Positions 17,347 through 25,710 of a stretch of DNA of 64,000 bases are shown here, one piece after another. Source of the stretch: Mycobacterium sp. 852013-51886_SCH5428379 (lineage in GTDB: Bacteria; Actinomycetota; Actinomycetes; Mycobacteriales; Mycobacteriaceae); assembly GCF_001665575.1 (NCBI RefSeq), contig NZ_LZSU01000052.1:62001-126000 (forward strand), in the 5' to 3' direction. Made by a program: the position numbers and the translations under genes. A model generated the notes under the pieces. It saw nothing but the letters and a program-made list of their open reading frames with translations, had not been told where the DNA came from and did not search any database. Each line of letters begins with the position of its first letter. The stretch's first letter is position 1.

Positions 17347-19260
17347 GTGGAAACGTTCACACCGACCCTCGACTGGGGCAACGAGCTCTGGACCTCGCTG
17401 TGGTGGATAGCCCAGGCCTGGACGTACGCGGCGGTGGCCACCATGGTGGTGCTGGTCCTGATCGTGAAGTTCACGACCTGGGGCAGGCAGTTCTGGCGGG
17501 TCACCCGGGACTACTTCGTCGGCCGCGACAGCGTGATCGTGTGGGTCTGGCTGGCCGGCCTGCTGCTGTCGGTGATCACCGGTGTGCGGCTGTCGGTGCT
17601 GTTCAGCTACCAGGGCAACGACATGTCGACCAGCTTCCAGGTGATCGCCGCGGGGCTGGGCAACGGCGACGACGCCGTCCGGCAGTCCGGCGGCGACGGC
17701 TTCTGGTTGTCGATGCTGGTCTTCACCGTCCTCGCGGCCATCAACATCGCGCTGGTGATGCTCGACCTCTACCTCGCCCAGCGGTTCATGCTGCGCTGGC
17801 GGGTATGGCTGACCGACCGGCTGACGGGAAACTGGTTGGAGGGCAAGGCTTTCTACCGGTCGCGGTTCATCGACGCCACCATCGACAACCCCGATCAGCG
17901 CATCCAGGCCGACATCGACATCTTCACCGCCGGGGTGAACTCCCAACCCAACCGGCCCAACCAGGGCTCGGAGACCACCCTGCTGTTCGGCGCGATCTCC
18001 TCGATCGCCTCGATGATCTCGTTCACCGCGATCCTGTGGAACCTGTCCGGACCGCTCACGCTGCCGCTGGTGGGTTACACCCTGCCCAAGGCGATCTTCT
18101 GGATCGGCATCGTCTACGTCCTCATCGCGACGGTGATCGCGTTCCGGATCGGCCGGCCGTTCATCACGCTGTCGTTCAACAACGAGAAGTTCAACGCCGC
18201 GTTCCGGTATGCGCTGGTGCGGCTGCGGGACGCCTCCGAAGCGGTGGCCTTCTACCGCGGTGAGGTCGCCGAACGCTCCGGGCTGCGCCGCCTGTTCGCC
18301 CCGGTGGTGACCAACTACCGCAAGTACATCAACCGGACCATGGGGTTCGCCGGCTTCAACCTCTCGATCACCCAGGCCCAGGAGCTCATCCCGTACGTGG
18401 TGCAGTTCCAGCGGTTCTACAACGGCGAGATCACCCTCGGCGCCCTGGGACAGACCGCGTCGGCGTTCCGCTCGATCCTGACCGGGCTGTCGTTCTTCCG
18501 AAACGCCTACGACGACTTCGCCGGGTACCGCGCGGCGATCGTGCGTCTGCACGGTCTGGTGGTGGCCAACGACGAGGGCCGCGAACTGCCGACCCTCGGC
18601 GTGACCGCGAGCCGGGACGGCGCGGTCGAACTCGACAACGTCGAGGTGCGCACCCCGGACGGCAACCAGCTCATCGATCCGATCGATCTGCGGCTGGAGG
18701 CCGGCGACACCCTGGCCGTGACCGGGATGTCGGGCACCGGCAAGACGACGCTGCTGCGCAGTCTGGCCCAGCTGTGGCCGTACACCACCGGAACACTGCG
18801 CTGCCCCTCCGGAGACAACGAGACGATGTTCCTGTCCCAGATGCCGTACGTACCCCTGGGCAATCTGCGGGCGGTGCTGTCGTATCCGCGGGAGGTCGGC
18901 GACTTCACCGACCAGGAGCTCGCCGCCATGCTCGAAAAGGTTGCGCTACCGCATCTGGTGGGACGGCTCGACGAGGAGCAGGACTGGGTCAAGGTGCTCT
19001 CCCCCGGCGAACAGCAGCGGGTCGCGTTCGCGCGGATCCTGTTGACCAAGCCCAAGGCGGTGTTCCTCGACGAGGCGACCTCCGCGCTGGACACCGGCCT
19101 GGAGACGATGCTCTACCGGATGGTGCGGCAGGATCTGCCCGACACGATCCTGGTCAGCGTCGCCCATCGCGGCACCGTCATCGACCACCACGAACAGGAA
19201 CTCGCGCTGCTCGGCGGTGGCGAGTGGCGGCTGGGCCCGGTCGGAGCGGCCGCGCCCTAA
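17347..19260 (+). CDS. bacA: BacA/SbmA-type ABC transporter (Rv1819c type)
   Basis: A 637-residue fused ABC exporter-fold importer, close in length to M. tuberculosis Rv1819c. The N-terminal half has the SbmA/BacA membrane domain, with landmarks TPTLDWGNELWTSLWW, WGRQFWRVT, LFSYQGNDM and IDNPDQRIQADIDIFTAG. The C-terminal ATPase domain has Walker A GMSGTGKTTLL (Lys466), the signature LSPGEQQRVAFAR, and Walker B KAVFLDEATSALD. The known homologue takes up vitamin B12 and other hydrophilic molecules, including bleomycin and antimicrobial peptides. Its stop overlaps the stop of the convergent flavoprotein gene by 4 bp. Confidence 0.95.
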   Translation: METFTPTLDWGNELWTSLWWIAQAWTYAAVATMVVLVLIVKFTTWGRQFWRVTRDYFVGRDSVIVWVWLAGLLLSVITGVRLSVLFSYQGNDMSTSFQVIAAGLGNGDDAVRQSGGDGFWLSMLVFTVLAAINIALVMLDLYLAQRFMLRWRVWLTDRLTGNWLEGKAFYRSRFIDATIDNPDQRIQADIDIFTAGVNSQPNRPNQGSETTLLFGAISSIASMISFTAILWNLSGPLTLPLVGYTLPKAIFWIGIVYVLIATVIAFRIGRPFITLSFNNEKFNAAFRYALVRLRDASEAVAFYRGEVAERSGLRRLFAPVVTNYRKYINRTMGFAGFNLSITQAQELIPYVVQFQRFYNGEITLGALGQTASAFRSILTGLSFFRNAYDDFAGYRAAIVRLHGLVVANDEGRELPTLGVTASRDGAVELDNVEVRTPDGNQLIDPIDLRLEAGDTLAVTGMSGTGKTTLLRSLAQLWPYTTGTLRCPSGDNETMFLSQMPYVPLGNLRAVLSYPREVGDFTDQELAAMLEKVALPHLVGRLDEEQDWVKVLSPGEQQRVAFARILLTKPKAVFLDEATSALDTGLETMLYRMVRQDLPDTILVSVAHRGTVIDHHEQELALLGGGEWRLGPVGAAAP

Positions 19261-20750
19261 GTGCGTGCGCCCGCAGCTCCGGCTGCGTGTCCTCCCGCCC
19301 GCCGCCCGAAGAAGGAGCCCTCACCCAGCTGGGTGCCGCTCGCGTAGCCCTTGCCGTCCTGGGCGATGTTCGACGCGCATGCACCCGCGGCGTACAGGCC
19401 GGGCACGGTGGCGCCGTCCTCGCGCAGCACCTCACCGTCGACCGTCACCGTCAGGCCGCCCATGGTGAAGCCGGAGTACATGGCGACCCCGAGTGACAGA
19501 TCGAAGGCCGCGTACGGGCCGGTGTCCTGCGGCGCAAGGTAATCCGACTGCTTGTGGAAGTCCGGGTCCTCACCGCGGGCGGCGTTCTCGTTGTAGCGCT
19601 GCAGGGTTGCGGCCAGATTGCCCTGCGGGATGCCGAGGGCGGATTCCATCTCCTCGACGGTCTCCCAGCCGTCGATGAACTTGATCAGCGGCATCTCGGG
19701 CATCTGCATGTGCGCCTCGTCGACCACCAAGTAGGCGGTCTGATCGGGTTGTTCGAGGACGAACGCCGACGTACGGGAGTGGTAGGAGTCCTCGGCGACG
19801 AAGCGCTGACCGTCCTTGTTGACGATGACGCCGGTGAGCAGGATCTCCGGCGGATACGCGGCGGCCGTGATGAACAGCTGGTCGAGGTCTTTGGCGACCC
19901 CGCCCGCCGAGACACCCATGCGGATGCCGAGGCCGTCGTCGTTCGGGTTGCCCAGGATGTAGGGCTCGACCTCACCGTGGTGTTTGGTGCGCCGTTTCTT
20001 GCCCAGCGCCGGGGTGTACTCGTTGACCATGTCGGCGTTCATCGCGAACCCGCCCGCGGCGATGACCACCGATGCGGCGCGGACGGTGCCGGTGTCACCG
20101 AAGTGCTTCCACCGCACCCCGACCACACGACCGTTCTCGACGACCAGATTGGTGGCGCCGGTCTCGTAGCGGATCTGCACCCCCAGATCGGCGGCGCGTT
20201 TGACCAGCAGCCGAATCACCATGTCGGCGCCGCCGAGTTCGCCGGGCACCGGCACGGAGTGTCCGCGCGGCGCGGGCACCGCCTGCTCGCAGAACGGCCA
20301 CACCTTCTCGTTGCCGGTGTAGGACAGTCCCTCGGTGCCCGGCGGTACCACCACCTTGCCGGGATAGTAGGTGCGCTCGAACTGGAACCCGAGCGCCTCG
20401 AGCCACTCGAAGTGGTCGACGCTGCCCTCGCAGTAGGCGCGGATCTTGTCGTGCTCGGGGTCACGCGCCTGCGACACCAGGTACTTGTACATCTCCTCGG
20501 CGGTGTCGTCGTGTCCGGTCGCCTGCTGCACCGCGGTGCCGCCGCCGAGATAGAAGTGGCCACCGGCCATCGAGGAGGTCCCGCCCGCGTCGGCGGCGCG
20601 CTCGAGTACCAGCACCCGCGCGCCGGCCGCCGCAGCGCTGACCGCGGCGCAACCACCGGCGATGCCGAAGCCCAGGACGACCACGTCGACGTCGTCGGAC
20701 CACTCCGACACCGTTGCGGCATTGATCGTTTCGGGGATGTCGAGAGTCAT
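19257..20750 (-). CDS. FAD-dependent 3-ketosteroid dehydrogenase / fumarate reductase-type flavoprotein (Rv1817 type)
   Basis: A 497-residue flavoprotein. The Rossmann FAD motif is VVVLGFGIAGGCAAVSAA at residues about 22-40, followed by LVLERA and GGTSSMAGGHFYLGGG. The C-terminus has the second FAD-contact block (GLYAAGACASNIAQDG...GSFFGRRAGG). The family covers KstD and fumarate reductase-like enzymes acting on steroids or short acids. The ATG at 20750 overlaps the VOC stop (ATGA) and is preceded by GGAG, so the two are coupled. Synteny with Rv1816 (TetR) suggests the Rv1817 counterpart. The KstR-type operator upstream of the pair argues for a steroid substrate, but the sequence alone cannot separate a dehydrogenase from a reductase. 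Confidence 0.88.
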   Translation of the reverse strand: MTLDIPETINAATVSEWSDDVDVVVLGFGIAGGCAAVSAAAAGARVLVLERAADAGGTSSMAGGHFYLGGGTAVQQATGHDDTAEEMYKYLVSQARDPEHDKIRAYCEGSVDHFEWLEALGFQFERTYYPGKVVVPPGTEGLSYTGNEKVWPFCEQAVPAPRGHSVPVPGELGGADMVIRLLVKRAADLGVQIRYETGATNLVVENGRVVGVRWKHFGDTGTVRAASVVIAAGGFAMNADMVNEYTPALGKKRRTKHHGEVEPYILGNPNDDGLGIRMGVSAGGVAKDLDQLFITAAAYPPEILLTGVIVNKDGQRFVAEDSYHSRTSAFVLEQPDQTAYLVVDEAHMQMPEMPLIKFIDGWETVEEMESALGIPQGNLAATLQRYNENAARGEDPDFHKQSDYLAPQDTGPYAAFDLSLGVAMYSGFTMGGLTVTVDGEVLREDGATVPGLYAAGACASNIAQDGKGYASGTQLGEGSFFGRRAGGHAAGAAGART

Positions 20751-21241
20751 TGCTGCTCCTGCTTGATGTAGTCGAAGAAGGACCGGATCTCGTCCGGGAC
20801 GTACGCGATCTCGAGATAGGGCACACCGCTGCCCTCGGCGGAGACATAGGCGAACCGCATACCGCCGGGCATGACGCCGTCGCACACCACCTCCGCGCCC
20901 GCCTGCTCCGCGTCGCGGACGGCCGCGGCGAAGGCCTGCTCGTCCTCGGCCTCCACGCACACGTGGTGCAGTCCCGGACCGCAGCGGTCCAGGAATTCCG
21001 AGTAGATGCTGGGCCCGCTCACCGGGGTGATGATCTCGAGCTGGGTGTCGCCGGCGTAGCTCAGCGCAACGTCGGCGACGAAGTCCGCGGGTGCGCCGCG
21101 CAGCCGGCAGGTGTCGGGGCCGAAGTGCACACCGGGCATCCGGATCCAGCGCCGCGCGCCGAGCAGAGCGGACAGTGCCTGTTCGGTGGCGTCCTGATCA
21201 CGGGTCACCCAGGCGATCTGGACAGGTGTCTGGTCAGGCAT
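20747..21241 (-). CDS. VOC-superfamily (glyoxalase-like) protein
   Basis: A 164-residue protein with a single-chain VOC fold: it opens VQIAWVTRDQDATEQALSALLG, a typical betaalphabetabetabeta start, and later has GPGLHHVCVEAEDEQAFAAAV and VPYLEIAYVP. Metal ligands expected in dioxygenase or glyoxalase members are only partly clear (His in GLHHVC, Glu in YLEIAY). It is coupled to the flavoprotein by a 4-bp overlap and preceded by a KstR-type palindrome and a TATTCT hexamer. A lyase, isomerase or dioxygenase role in the same pathway is likely. Confidence 0.82.
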   Translation of the reverse strand: MPDQTPVQIAWVTRDQDATEQALSALLGARRWIRMPGVHFGPDTCRLRGAPADFVADVALSYAGDTQLEIITPVSGPSIYSEFLDRCGPGLHHVCVEAEDEQAFAAAVRDAEQAGAEVVCDGVMPGGMRFAYVSAEGSGVPYLEIAYVPDEIRSFFDYIKQEQQ

Positions 21242-21249
21242 CGTGACCG

Positions 21250-21255
21250 AGAATA
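21250..21255 (-). promoter_or_regulatory. -10 element of the VOC-flavoprotein operon
   Basis: On the minus strand TATTCT lies 8 nt before the VOC ATG at 21241, about 20 bp inside the KstR-type palindrome. The palindrome therefore covers the -35 region, the usual place for a repressor. Confidence 0.5.
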
Positions 21256-21275
21256 TCGCCCTGCTCGCTCCAACG

Positions 21276-21291
21276 CTAGAACGTGTTCTAG
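21276..21291. promoter_or_regulatory. KstR-type operator palindrome
   Basis: CTAGAAC-GT-GTTCTAG has perfect 7-bp arms around 2 nt and matches the KstR consensus TnnAACnnGTTnnA at every fixed position. It fills the 50-bp gap between the TetR gene and the VOC ATG, so it most likely controls the VOC-flavoprotein operon. KstR is the TetR-type repressor of cholesterol-catabolism genes in mycobacteria. Confidence 0.8.
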
Positions 21292-21978
21292 TTATGCGGA
21301 CGCGGCGAGCATGTCGATCAGCATCCGCATCTGGAGATCGAAGACGCCGGCCGGATCACGGAACGTTTCGGGCCCGTACTGACCGAACACCTCGAGGCTG
21401 ATGGCGCCGACCAGTCCCGCCCACAGCGCGGTGCAGCGCACCATCAGATCGTCGGGGCCGTCGAACCCGAACTCCGCACGCAACCGTTCGAGATCCGACG
21501 ATAACGGTTGTGGCGCAGGCGATTTCGATACCGTGATGCCGCCGTCCGCGACGGCGACGGCGACCGTGTCGAAGATGGCCTGCACCACCCTGGTCCCCGG
21601 GATGACGGTCCGCTCGGCGGGTGCGTGGTAGCCGGGCACCGGGCTGCCGTAGAGCAGGGCCCAGCGTGCCGGCTGCGACGTCGCCCAGCCCCGGGCGGCG
21701 TGGGCGATCGCTAGCAGGCGGGCCTGCCAGTCCCCCGCTTCGGCGCCGCGCGTCCGGTCCACCTGCTCGGCCAACTCCCCGTAGGCGTCGACCAGCAGCA
21801 GTGTCAGCAGGTCGTCGCGGCTGGCCACGTACCGGTACACCGCTGAGGAGACCATGCCGAGTTCGCGGGCGATCGCCCGGAGCGACAGGCCCGCAGGTCC
21901 GTCGGTGACCAGATGACGGCGGCCGACCTCGACGATCTGCGCTTCAATGCGCGCCCTGGTGTCCTCGCGTTTACCCAC
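21292..21978 (-). CDS. TetR-family transcriptional regulator (Rv1816 type)
   Basis: A 228-residue TetR regulator. The N-terminal HTH (residues about 25-60) reads GLSLRAIARELGMVSSAVYRYVASRDDLLTLL, the canonical TetR pattern with SSAVYRYV as recognition helix. The rest is a helical ligand and dimer domain. The GTG at 21978 is the start: the open frame continues upstream, but that part overlaps the divergent gene. Two copies of the palindrome GAGCACTGCTC lie in the 100-bp gap before it, the likely autoregulatory operators. It sits beside the Rv1817-type flavoprotein as Rv1816 does. Confidence 0.9.
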   Translation of the reverse strand: MGKREDTRARIEAQIVEVGRRHLVTDGPAGLSLRAIARELGMVSSAVYRYVASRDDLLTLLLVDAYGELAEQVDRTRGAEAGDWQARLLAIAHAARGWATSQPARWALLYGSPVPGYHAPAERTVIPGTRVVQAIFDTVAVAVADGGITVSKSPAPQPLSSDLERLRAEFGFDGPDDLMVRCTALWAGLVGAISLEVFGQYGPETFRDPAGVFDLQMRMLIDMLAASA

Positions 21979-22001
21979 GTCCCCGAGTCTGTCAGAAAAG
22001 T

Positions 22002-22012
22002 GAGCACTGCTC
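22002..22012. promoter_or_regulatory. TetR operator, copy 1
   Basis: GAGCACTGCTC is a palindrome with a single central base, 23 bp upstream of the TetR GTG. The flank TGAGCA makes it close to the second copy read in the other direction. Confidence 0.65.
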
Positions 22013-22048
22013 TTGCATTTCTCGCCCGGGCGTCGCACCCTAAAGGGA

Positions 22049-22059
22049 GAGCACTGCTC
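22049..22059. promoter_or_regulatory. TetR operator, copy 2
   Basis: A second GAGCACTGCTC sits 47 bp from the first, center to center, and 19 bp before the DDN-family ATG. Its flank (GAGAGCA...TGCTCAC) mirrors the first copy. Two identical palindromes in one divergent gap are strong signs of specific repressor binding. Confidence 0.65.
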
Positions 22060-22078
22060 ACATATTGAGGAGAAGGAC

Positions 22079-22543
22079 ATGACCACCAGGTACGACGAAC
22101 CCGACATGTTCGCCCGCGCGTTCAATGCGGTGATCCATCGGCTGGCCGAGGCAGGGGTGTCCATCGCGGGCACCCGCGCGGTGCGGGTCCGCGGCCGCAA
22201 GACGGGGACGATGCGCGGCGTCGTCGTCAACGTGCTGTCCATCGACGGCCGCGATTATCTGGTCTCCCCCCGCGGCAACACCCAGTGGGCGCGCAACGCC
22301 CGAGCGGCGGGCGAGGTGGAGATCGGACCACGCTGGCGGCGCCGGACGGTGCGGTTGGCCGAGGTGGCCGATTTGGACAAACCGCACCTGCTGCGGCGCT
22401 ATCTGCAGCGGTGGTACTGGGAGGTCAAAGGCCACGTGGGGGGCCTGACACCGGATTCGAGCGACGCTGACCTGCGTGCGACCGCGCCGTCGATCCCGGT
22501 GTTCGAATTGCTGGACCAGCCCGTCACGCCGCGCCGGCGGTGA
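22079..22543 (+). CDS. Deazaflavin (F420)-dependent nitroreductase family (DDN/DUF385) protein
   Basis: A 154-residue split beta-barrel protein. Landmarks are GTRAVRVRGRKTGTMRGVVVNVL and YLVSPRGNTQWARNARAAGEVEI, the F420-binding region of the DDN family. The ATG at 22079 follows GAGGAGAAGGAC, a strong ribosome site, and this choice is supported by the operator lying just upstream. It is divergent from the TetR gene and very likely its target. Mycobacteria have many DDN paralogues with varied substrates; none can be named here. The last 20 bp overlap the convergent protease gene. Confidence 0.88.
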   Translation: MTTRYDEPDMFARAFNAVIHRLAEAGVSIAGTRAVRVRGRKTGTMRGVVVNVLSIDGRDYLVSPRGNTQWARNARAAGEVEIGPRWRRRTVRLAEVADLDKPHLLRRYLQRWYWEVKGHVGGLTPDSSDADLRATAPSIPVFELLDQPVTPRRR

Positions 22544-23201
22544 CCAGCACCGGGGCGGTGCCGGCCTGCTGGGGCACGGCCTGCCAGGACACGGCGGCCG
22601 GGAAGGAACCCCACGTGCTGTTGTAGATGCCGAGGATGACGGCGCGGCCGTCCGGGGTGTTGGTGTAAACCGGCCCGCCGGAGTCGCCCTTCTGGCTGCG
22701 CACACCGTTGGCCATGGTGAACCAGCCGTTGTTGACTGCCTCCACCGTGCCGCAGGATTCGCCCGTCATCACGCCGAAGTGGCACACCGGCATCCCGCGG
22801 GTCGCCGTCACCGACGCGTCCCGCACCAGCGGCCGCCCGTTCGGCAGCACGTTGTTGAGCTGGACGTCGGAAGCCAGGGCGATGGTCTGCCAATCGGAGA
22901 TCTGGTGGTTGGTGTCGACCGTCGTGCCGTCGGGGGTGTTGTCGGAGAACGCCACCTGGCTGCCCAGGAACCCGTTGGCCTTGTCGGTGACCTGCGCGCC
23001 GCCGCGGCAGTGGCCGGCGGTGTAGGCGACGCGGGTCTCCATATCGACGAAGCCCAGCGTGCAGACGTTGGTGCCCTGGCGGATCTCCATCCCGGGGAAC
23101 ACCACGATTCCCGGATCGGCCTGGCCCGGCGCGGGCGGGGCGAGAAGCATTGCGAAGAACGCGGCCGCGGCGGCCAGGACGCTGAGCAGTAGGCGGCGCA
23201 T
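22524..23201 (-). CDS. Secreted chymotrypsin-like serine protease (S1, Rv1815 type)
   Basis: A 225-residue protein with a signal peptide (residues 1-28, cleavage after GQA). The mature part is a small S1 fold: the catalytic His is His64 in TAGHC, and Ser174 lies in GDSGGPVY. The Asp is less certain but an acidic cluster lies in between. Two Cys pairs likely form disulfides. Placed next to the TetR/flavoprotein region as Rv1815 is in M. tuberculosis. The substrate is unknown. It is exported to the envelope or medium. Confidence 0.9.
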   Translation of the reverse strand: MRRLLLSVLAAAAAFFAMLLAPPAPGQADPGIVVFPGMEIRQGTNVCTLGFVDMETRVAYTAGHCRGGAQVTDKANGFLGSQVAFSDNTPDGTTVDTNHQISDWQTIALASDVQLNNVLPNGRPLVRDASVTATRGMPVCHFGVMTGESCGTVEAVNNGWFTMANGVRSQKGDSGGPVYTNTPDGRAVILGIYNSTWGSFPAAVSWQAVPQQAGTAPVLVTAGAA

Positions 23202-23292
23202 GGGTGCTCCCCTCCCCGGTGGGTTGCTTGTCTCGTAGACCCTATCGATCCAATGTCAAGCACCGTTACCGAAGCGTGTCGTCACGGGTCGA

Positions 23293-24699
23293 TCAAGAGT
23301 CGAAACCCAGCCCCAACCGGTCGAGCGTGCGCAGCAGCAGATTGCGCCGGCCGGCCGCGTGGTCGGCGCGGTCGAGCGACCATCGGGTGGCCTGGATGCC
23401 CACCGAGGCGAACGGTTCCGGCGGGAACGGCAGGGGTTTGCGGCGCACCATCTCCAGTCGGGTGCGCGGGGTGTCGCGGCCTTCGAGCAGGTCAAGGCAT
23501 ACGTCGGCGGCAAATCGGGTGGCGCCCACGCCGAGCCCGGTGAACCCGTTGACGTAGGCGACGCGGCCGTCGCGCGCCAGCCCCCAGTGCGCGCAGAACC
23601 GGGTGTTGGTGTCGATGGCGCCGCCCCAGCGGTACGCGAACCGGACGTCGGTCAGCTGCGGGAACGTCAGGTAGAAGTGGGCGGCCAGCCGGCGGTAGGT
23701 CTGCGGGCGGTTCTCGTAGTGCGGTCTGATCTTGCGGCCCGGGTAGTAGACGGCGTCGTACCCTCCCCAGACGATGCGGTTGTCGGCCGACAGCCGGTAG
23801 TAGTGGAACTGGTTGGCGGCATCCCCCACGCCTTGGCGGTGCCGCCAGCCGATGCGCGCCAGCTGATCGTCGGTCAGCGGCTCGGTGGCCAGCACGTAGT
23901 CGTACACCGGCACGGTGTAGAGCCGGTTGCGCCGCAGCAGACTCGGGAACACGTTCGTCGCGAGCACCGCCCGGCGCGCGGTGATCCGGCCGGCGCCGGT
24001 GTCGATCTGCACCCCCGATCCGTCGGTGTGCAGCGCCGTGGCCGCGGTGTGCTCGTGGATCCGCACGCCGGCGTCTGCACCGGCCCGGGCCAGTTCGAGC
24101 GCCAGCTTCGCGGGGTCGACGATCGCGCAGGTGTCCGCGCTGAACAGGCCGGCCCGGTAGGTCGGAGAGTCGACTTCGGCGCGGACGGCCTTCTCGTCGA
24201 GCAGCGCGCCCTCCCCTGCGGCGGCCGCCTCGGCGAGCCAGCCCACCTGGTGCGGTTCGGTGGCCACGGTGAGCATGCCGGTGCGCTCCCAGTCGACGTC
24301 GAGGCCTAGCCGTTCGATGTCGGCCTGCATACCGTCGAGGTTCTCGCGACCCATCCGCTCGAGGTCGTCGAGCTCATCGGGCCACCGGGATCGACCGTTC
24401 TCCAACCCGTGGGTGAGGCTCGCGTCGACGAAGCCGCCGTTGCGCCCGGAGGCCGCACCGCCGATGCGGTCGGCCTCGATGAGCAGGATGCGACGGTCGG
24501 GATGCTGCTCGGCGGCGTGCAGTGCGGTCCACAGGCCGGTGTAGCCGCCGCCCACCACCACCAGATCGGCGTCGGCGTCGCCGCTCAGCGGTGGATGCTC
24601 GGGCCGCGGCACATCCAGCCACATGGCGCCGAACTTCGCCGGGGCCAGCCCTCTCTCGACGATGCCGGGGGCGACGTGGGCGTCGAAAACCGTTTGCAC
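23293..24699 (-). CDS. FAD-dependent oxidoreductase, DAO family (amine/glycine oxidase-like)
   Basis: A 468-residue DAO-type flavoprotein. The FAD motif is LVVVGGGYTGLWTALHAAEQ (residues about 45-64), followed by LIEADRIGGAASGRNGGFV. Near the C-terminus GGAIDTNTRF and YVNGFTGLGVGATRFAADVCL match the second FAD-contact site of the gamma-glutamylputrescine oxidase-type subgroup (PuuB/OrdL). Oxidation of a secondary amine or amino acid is likely. The gene is isolated between a protease and a sterol desaturase, so its pathway cannot be told. The start is an ATG; a ribosome site is not obvious. Confidence 0.85.
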   Translation of the reverse strand: MQTVFDAHVAPGIVERGLAPAKFGAMWLDVPRPEHPPLSGDADADLVVVGGGYTGLWTALHAAEQHPDRRILLIEADRIGGAASGRNGGFVDASLTHGLENGRSRWPDELDDLERMGRENLDGMQADIERLGLDVDWERTGMLTVATEPHQVGWLAEAAAAGEGALLDEKAVRAEVDSPTYRAGLFSADTCAIVDPAKLALELARAGADAGVRIHEHTAATALHTDGSGVQIDTGAGRITARRAVLATNVFPSLLRRNRLYTVPVYDYVLATEPLTDDQLARIGWRHRQGVGDAANQFHYYRLSADNRIVWGGYDAVYYPGRKIRPHYENRPQTYRRLAAHFYLTFPQLTDVRFAYRWGGAIDTNTRFCAHWGLARDGRVAYVNGFTGLGVGATRFAADVCLDLLEGRDTPRTRLEMVRRKPLPFPPEPFASVGIQATRWSLDRADHAAGRRNLLLRTLDRLGLGFDS

Positions 24700-24733
24700 A
24701 CGCGGACACTATCGGGCCGGGAGTCCCGACGCG

Positions 24734-25663
24734 TCAGGAAACGACCTCGGCGGGGCGCTCGGCGGTCACCGGCTTCGCCGGCTGCCAGCCCGGGGGACCG
24801 AACGCGTAGCCGAATCGGTCGCGCCACCGGGTGGCCCGACGGACGTCGCGTGCGATCGCGGCGTACTCGTGGGTCTGGAGTTTCCAGATGTTGAAGGTGC
24901 CCACGGGTTTGGTCAGCCCGTAGCGCGGCCGGGTCACCTCCGGGGTGAAGGTGCCGAACAGGCGGTCCCAGATGATGAGGATCCCGCCGTAGTTCTTGTC
25001 GAGGTACTCGGTGTCCATGCCATGGTGCACGCGGTGGTGCGACGGGGTGTTGAAGACGAACTCGAAAGGCCGCCAGAGCTTGTCGATGCGCTCGGTGTGC
25101 ACCCAGAACTGGTAGATCAGGCTGATCGAGAACGCGAAGAACACCATCCACGGCGGAACACCCAACAGCGGCAGCGGGATCCACATCAGGATCTCGCCGC
25201 TGTTGTTCCACTTCTGGCGCAGTGCCGTCGCGAAGTTGAAGTACTCGCTGGAGTGATGCGCCTGGTGGGTGGCCCAGATCAGCCGGACCCGGTGCGCCAC
25301 CCGGTGATAGACGTAGAACAGCAGGTCGACGCCGACGAGTGCGATCACCCACGTGTACCACTGCGTGGCCGGCAGATGCCACGGCGCGACGTAGGTGTAG
25401 AGCGCCGCGTAGCCGATCAGCGCGAGGAACTTCCACGCCCCCGTCGTCACGATCGAAACCAAGCCCATCGAGATGCTCGTCCACGCATCGCGGCGGGCGT
25501 ACGAACCCGCGGGGCTGCGCTGCTCGCCCTCGAGATGCTCGAGCTTGCGCGCCGCGGTCCACTCGAGGGTCAACAGCAGCAGGAAGAACGGGATGGCGAA
25601 CAGCACCGGATCCCGCATCTGCGGGGGCAACACGTCGAGAAACGCCACATCCACGATCCACAC
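24734..25663 (-). CDS. erg3: Sterol desaturase-family membrane oxygenase (Erg3/Rv1814 type)
   Basis: A 309-residue integral membrane di-iron enzyme. Three His boxes are clear: HRVAH (residues about 125-129), HQAHH (about 137-141) and HRVHHG (about 215-220). Several hydrophobic segments flank them. It starts with GTG 25663; an alternative GTG at 25654 has a better-spaced GGAGG. The M. tuberculosis counterpart Rv1814 is annotated as C-5 sterol desaturase, but no sterol substrate is proven there. The other half of the neighbourhood (TetR, flavoprotein, S1 protease) keeps the Rv1814-Rv1817 order. Confidence 0.88.
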   Translation of the reverse strand: MWIVDVAFLDVLPPQMRDPVLFAIPFFLLLLTLEWTAARKLEHLEGEQRSPAGSYARRDAWTSISMGLVSIVTTGAWKFLALIGYAALYTYVAPWHLPATQWYTWVIALVGVDLLFYVYHRVAHRVRLIWATHQAHHSSEYFNFATALRQKWNNSGEILMWIPLPLLGVPPWMVFFAFSISLIYQFWVHTERIDKLWRPFEFVFNTPSHHRVHHGMDTEYLDKNYGGILIIWDRLFGTFTPEVTRPRYGLTKPVGTFNIWKLQTHEYAAIARDVRRATRWRDRFGYAFGPPGWQPAKPVTAERPAEVVS

Positions 25664-25710
25664 CTCCGAGCGCGGATTCTAGCCGCCCCCGGCGGTGCCT
25701 CCGGCAGCCG

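Noticed and set aside
16249..18552. Long minus-strand open frame (767 codons)
   Set aside because: Opposite the FAD monooxygenase and BacA genes, with composition of an antisense frame and no recognised domain.
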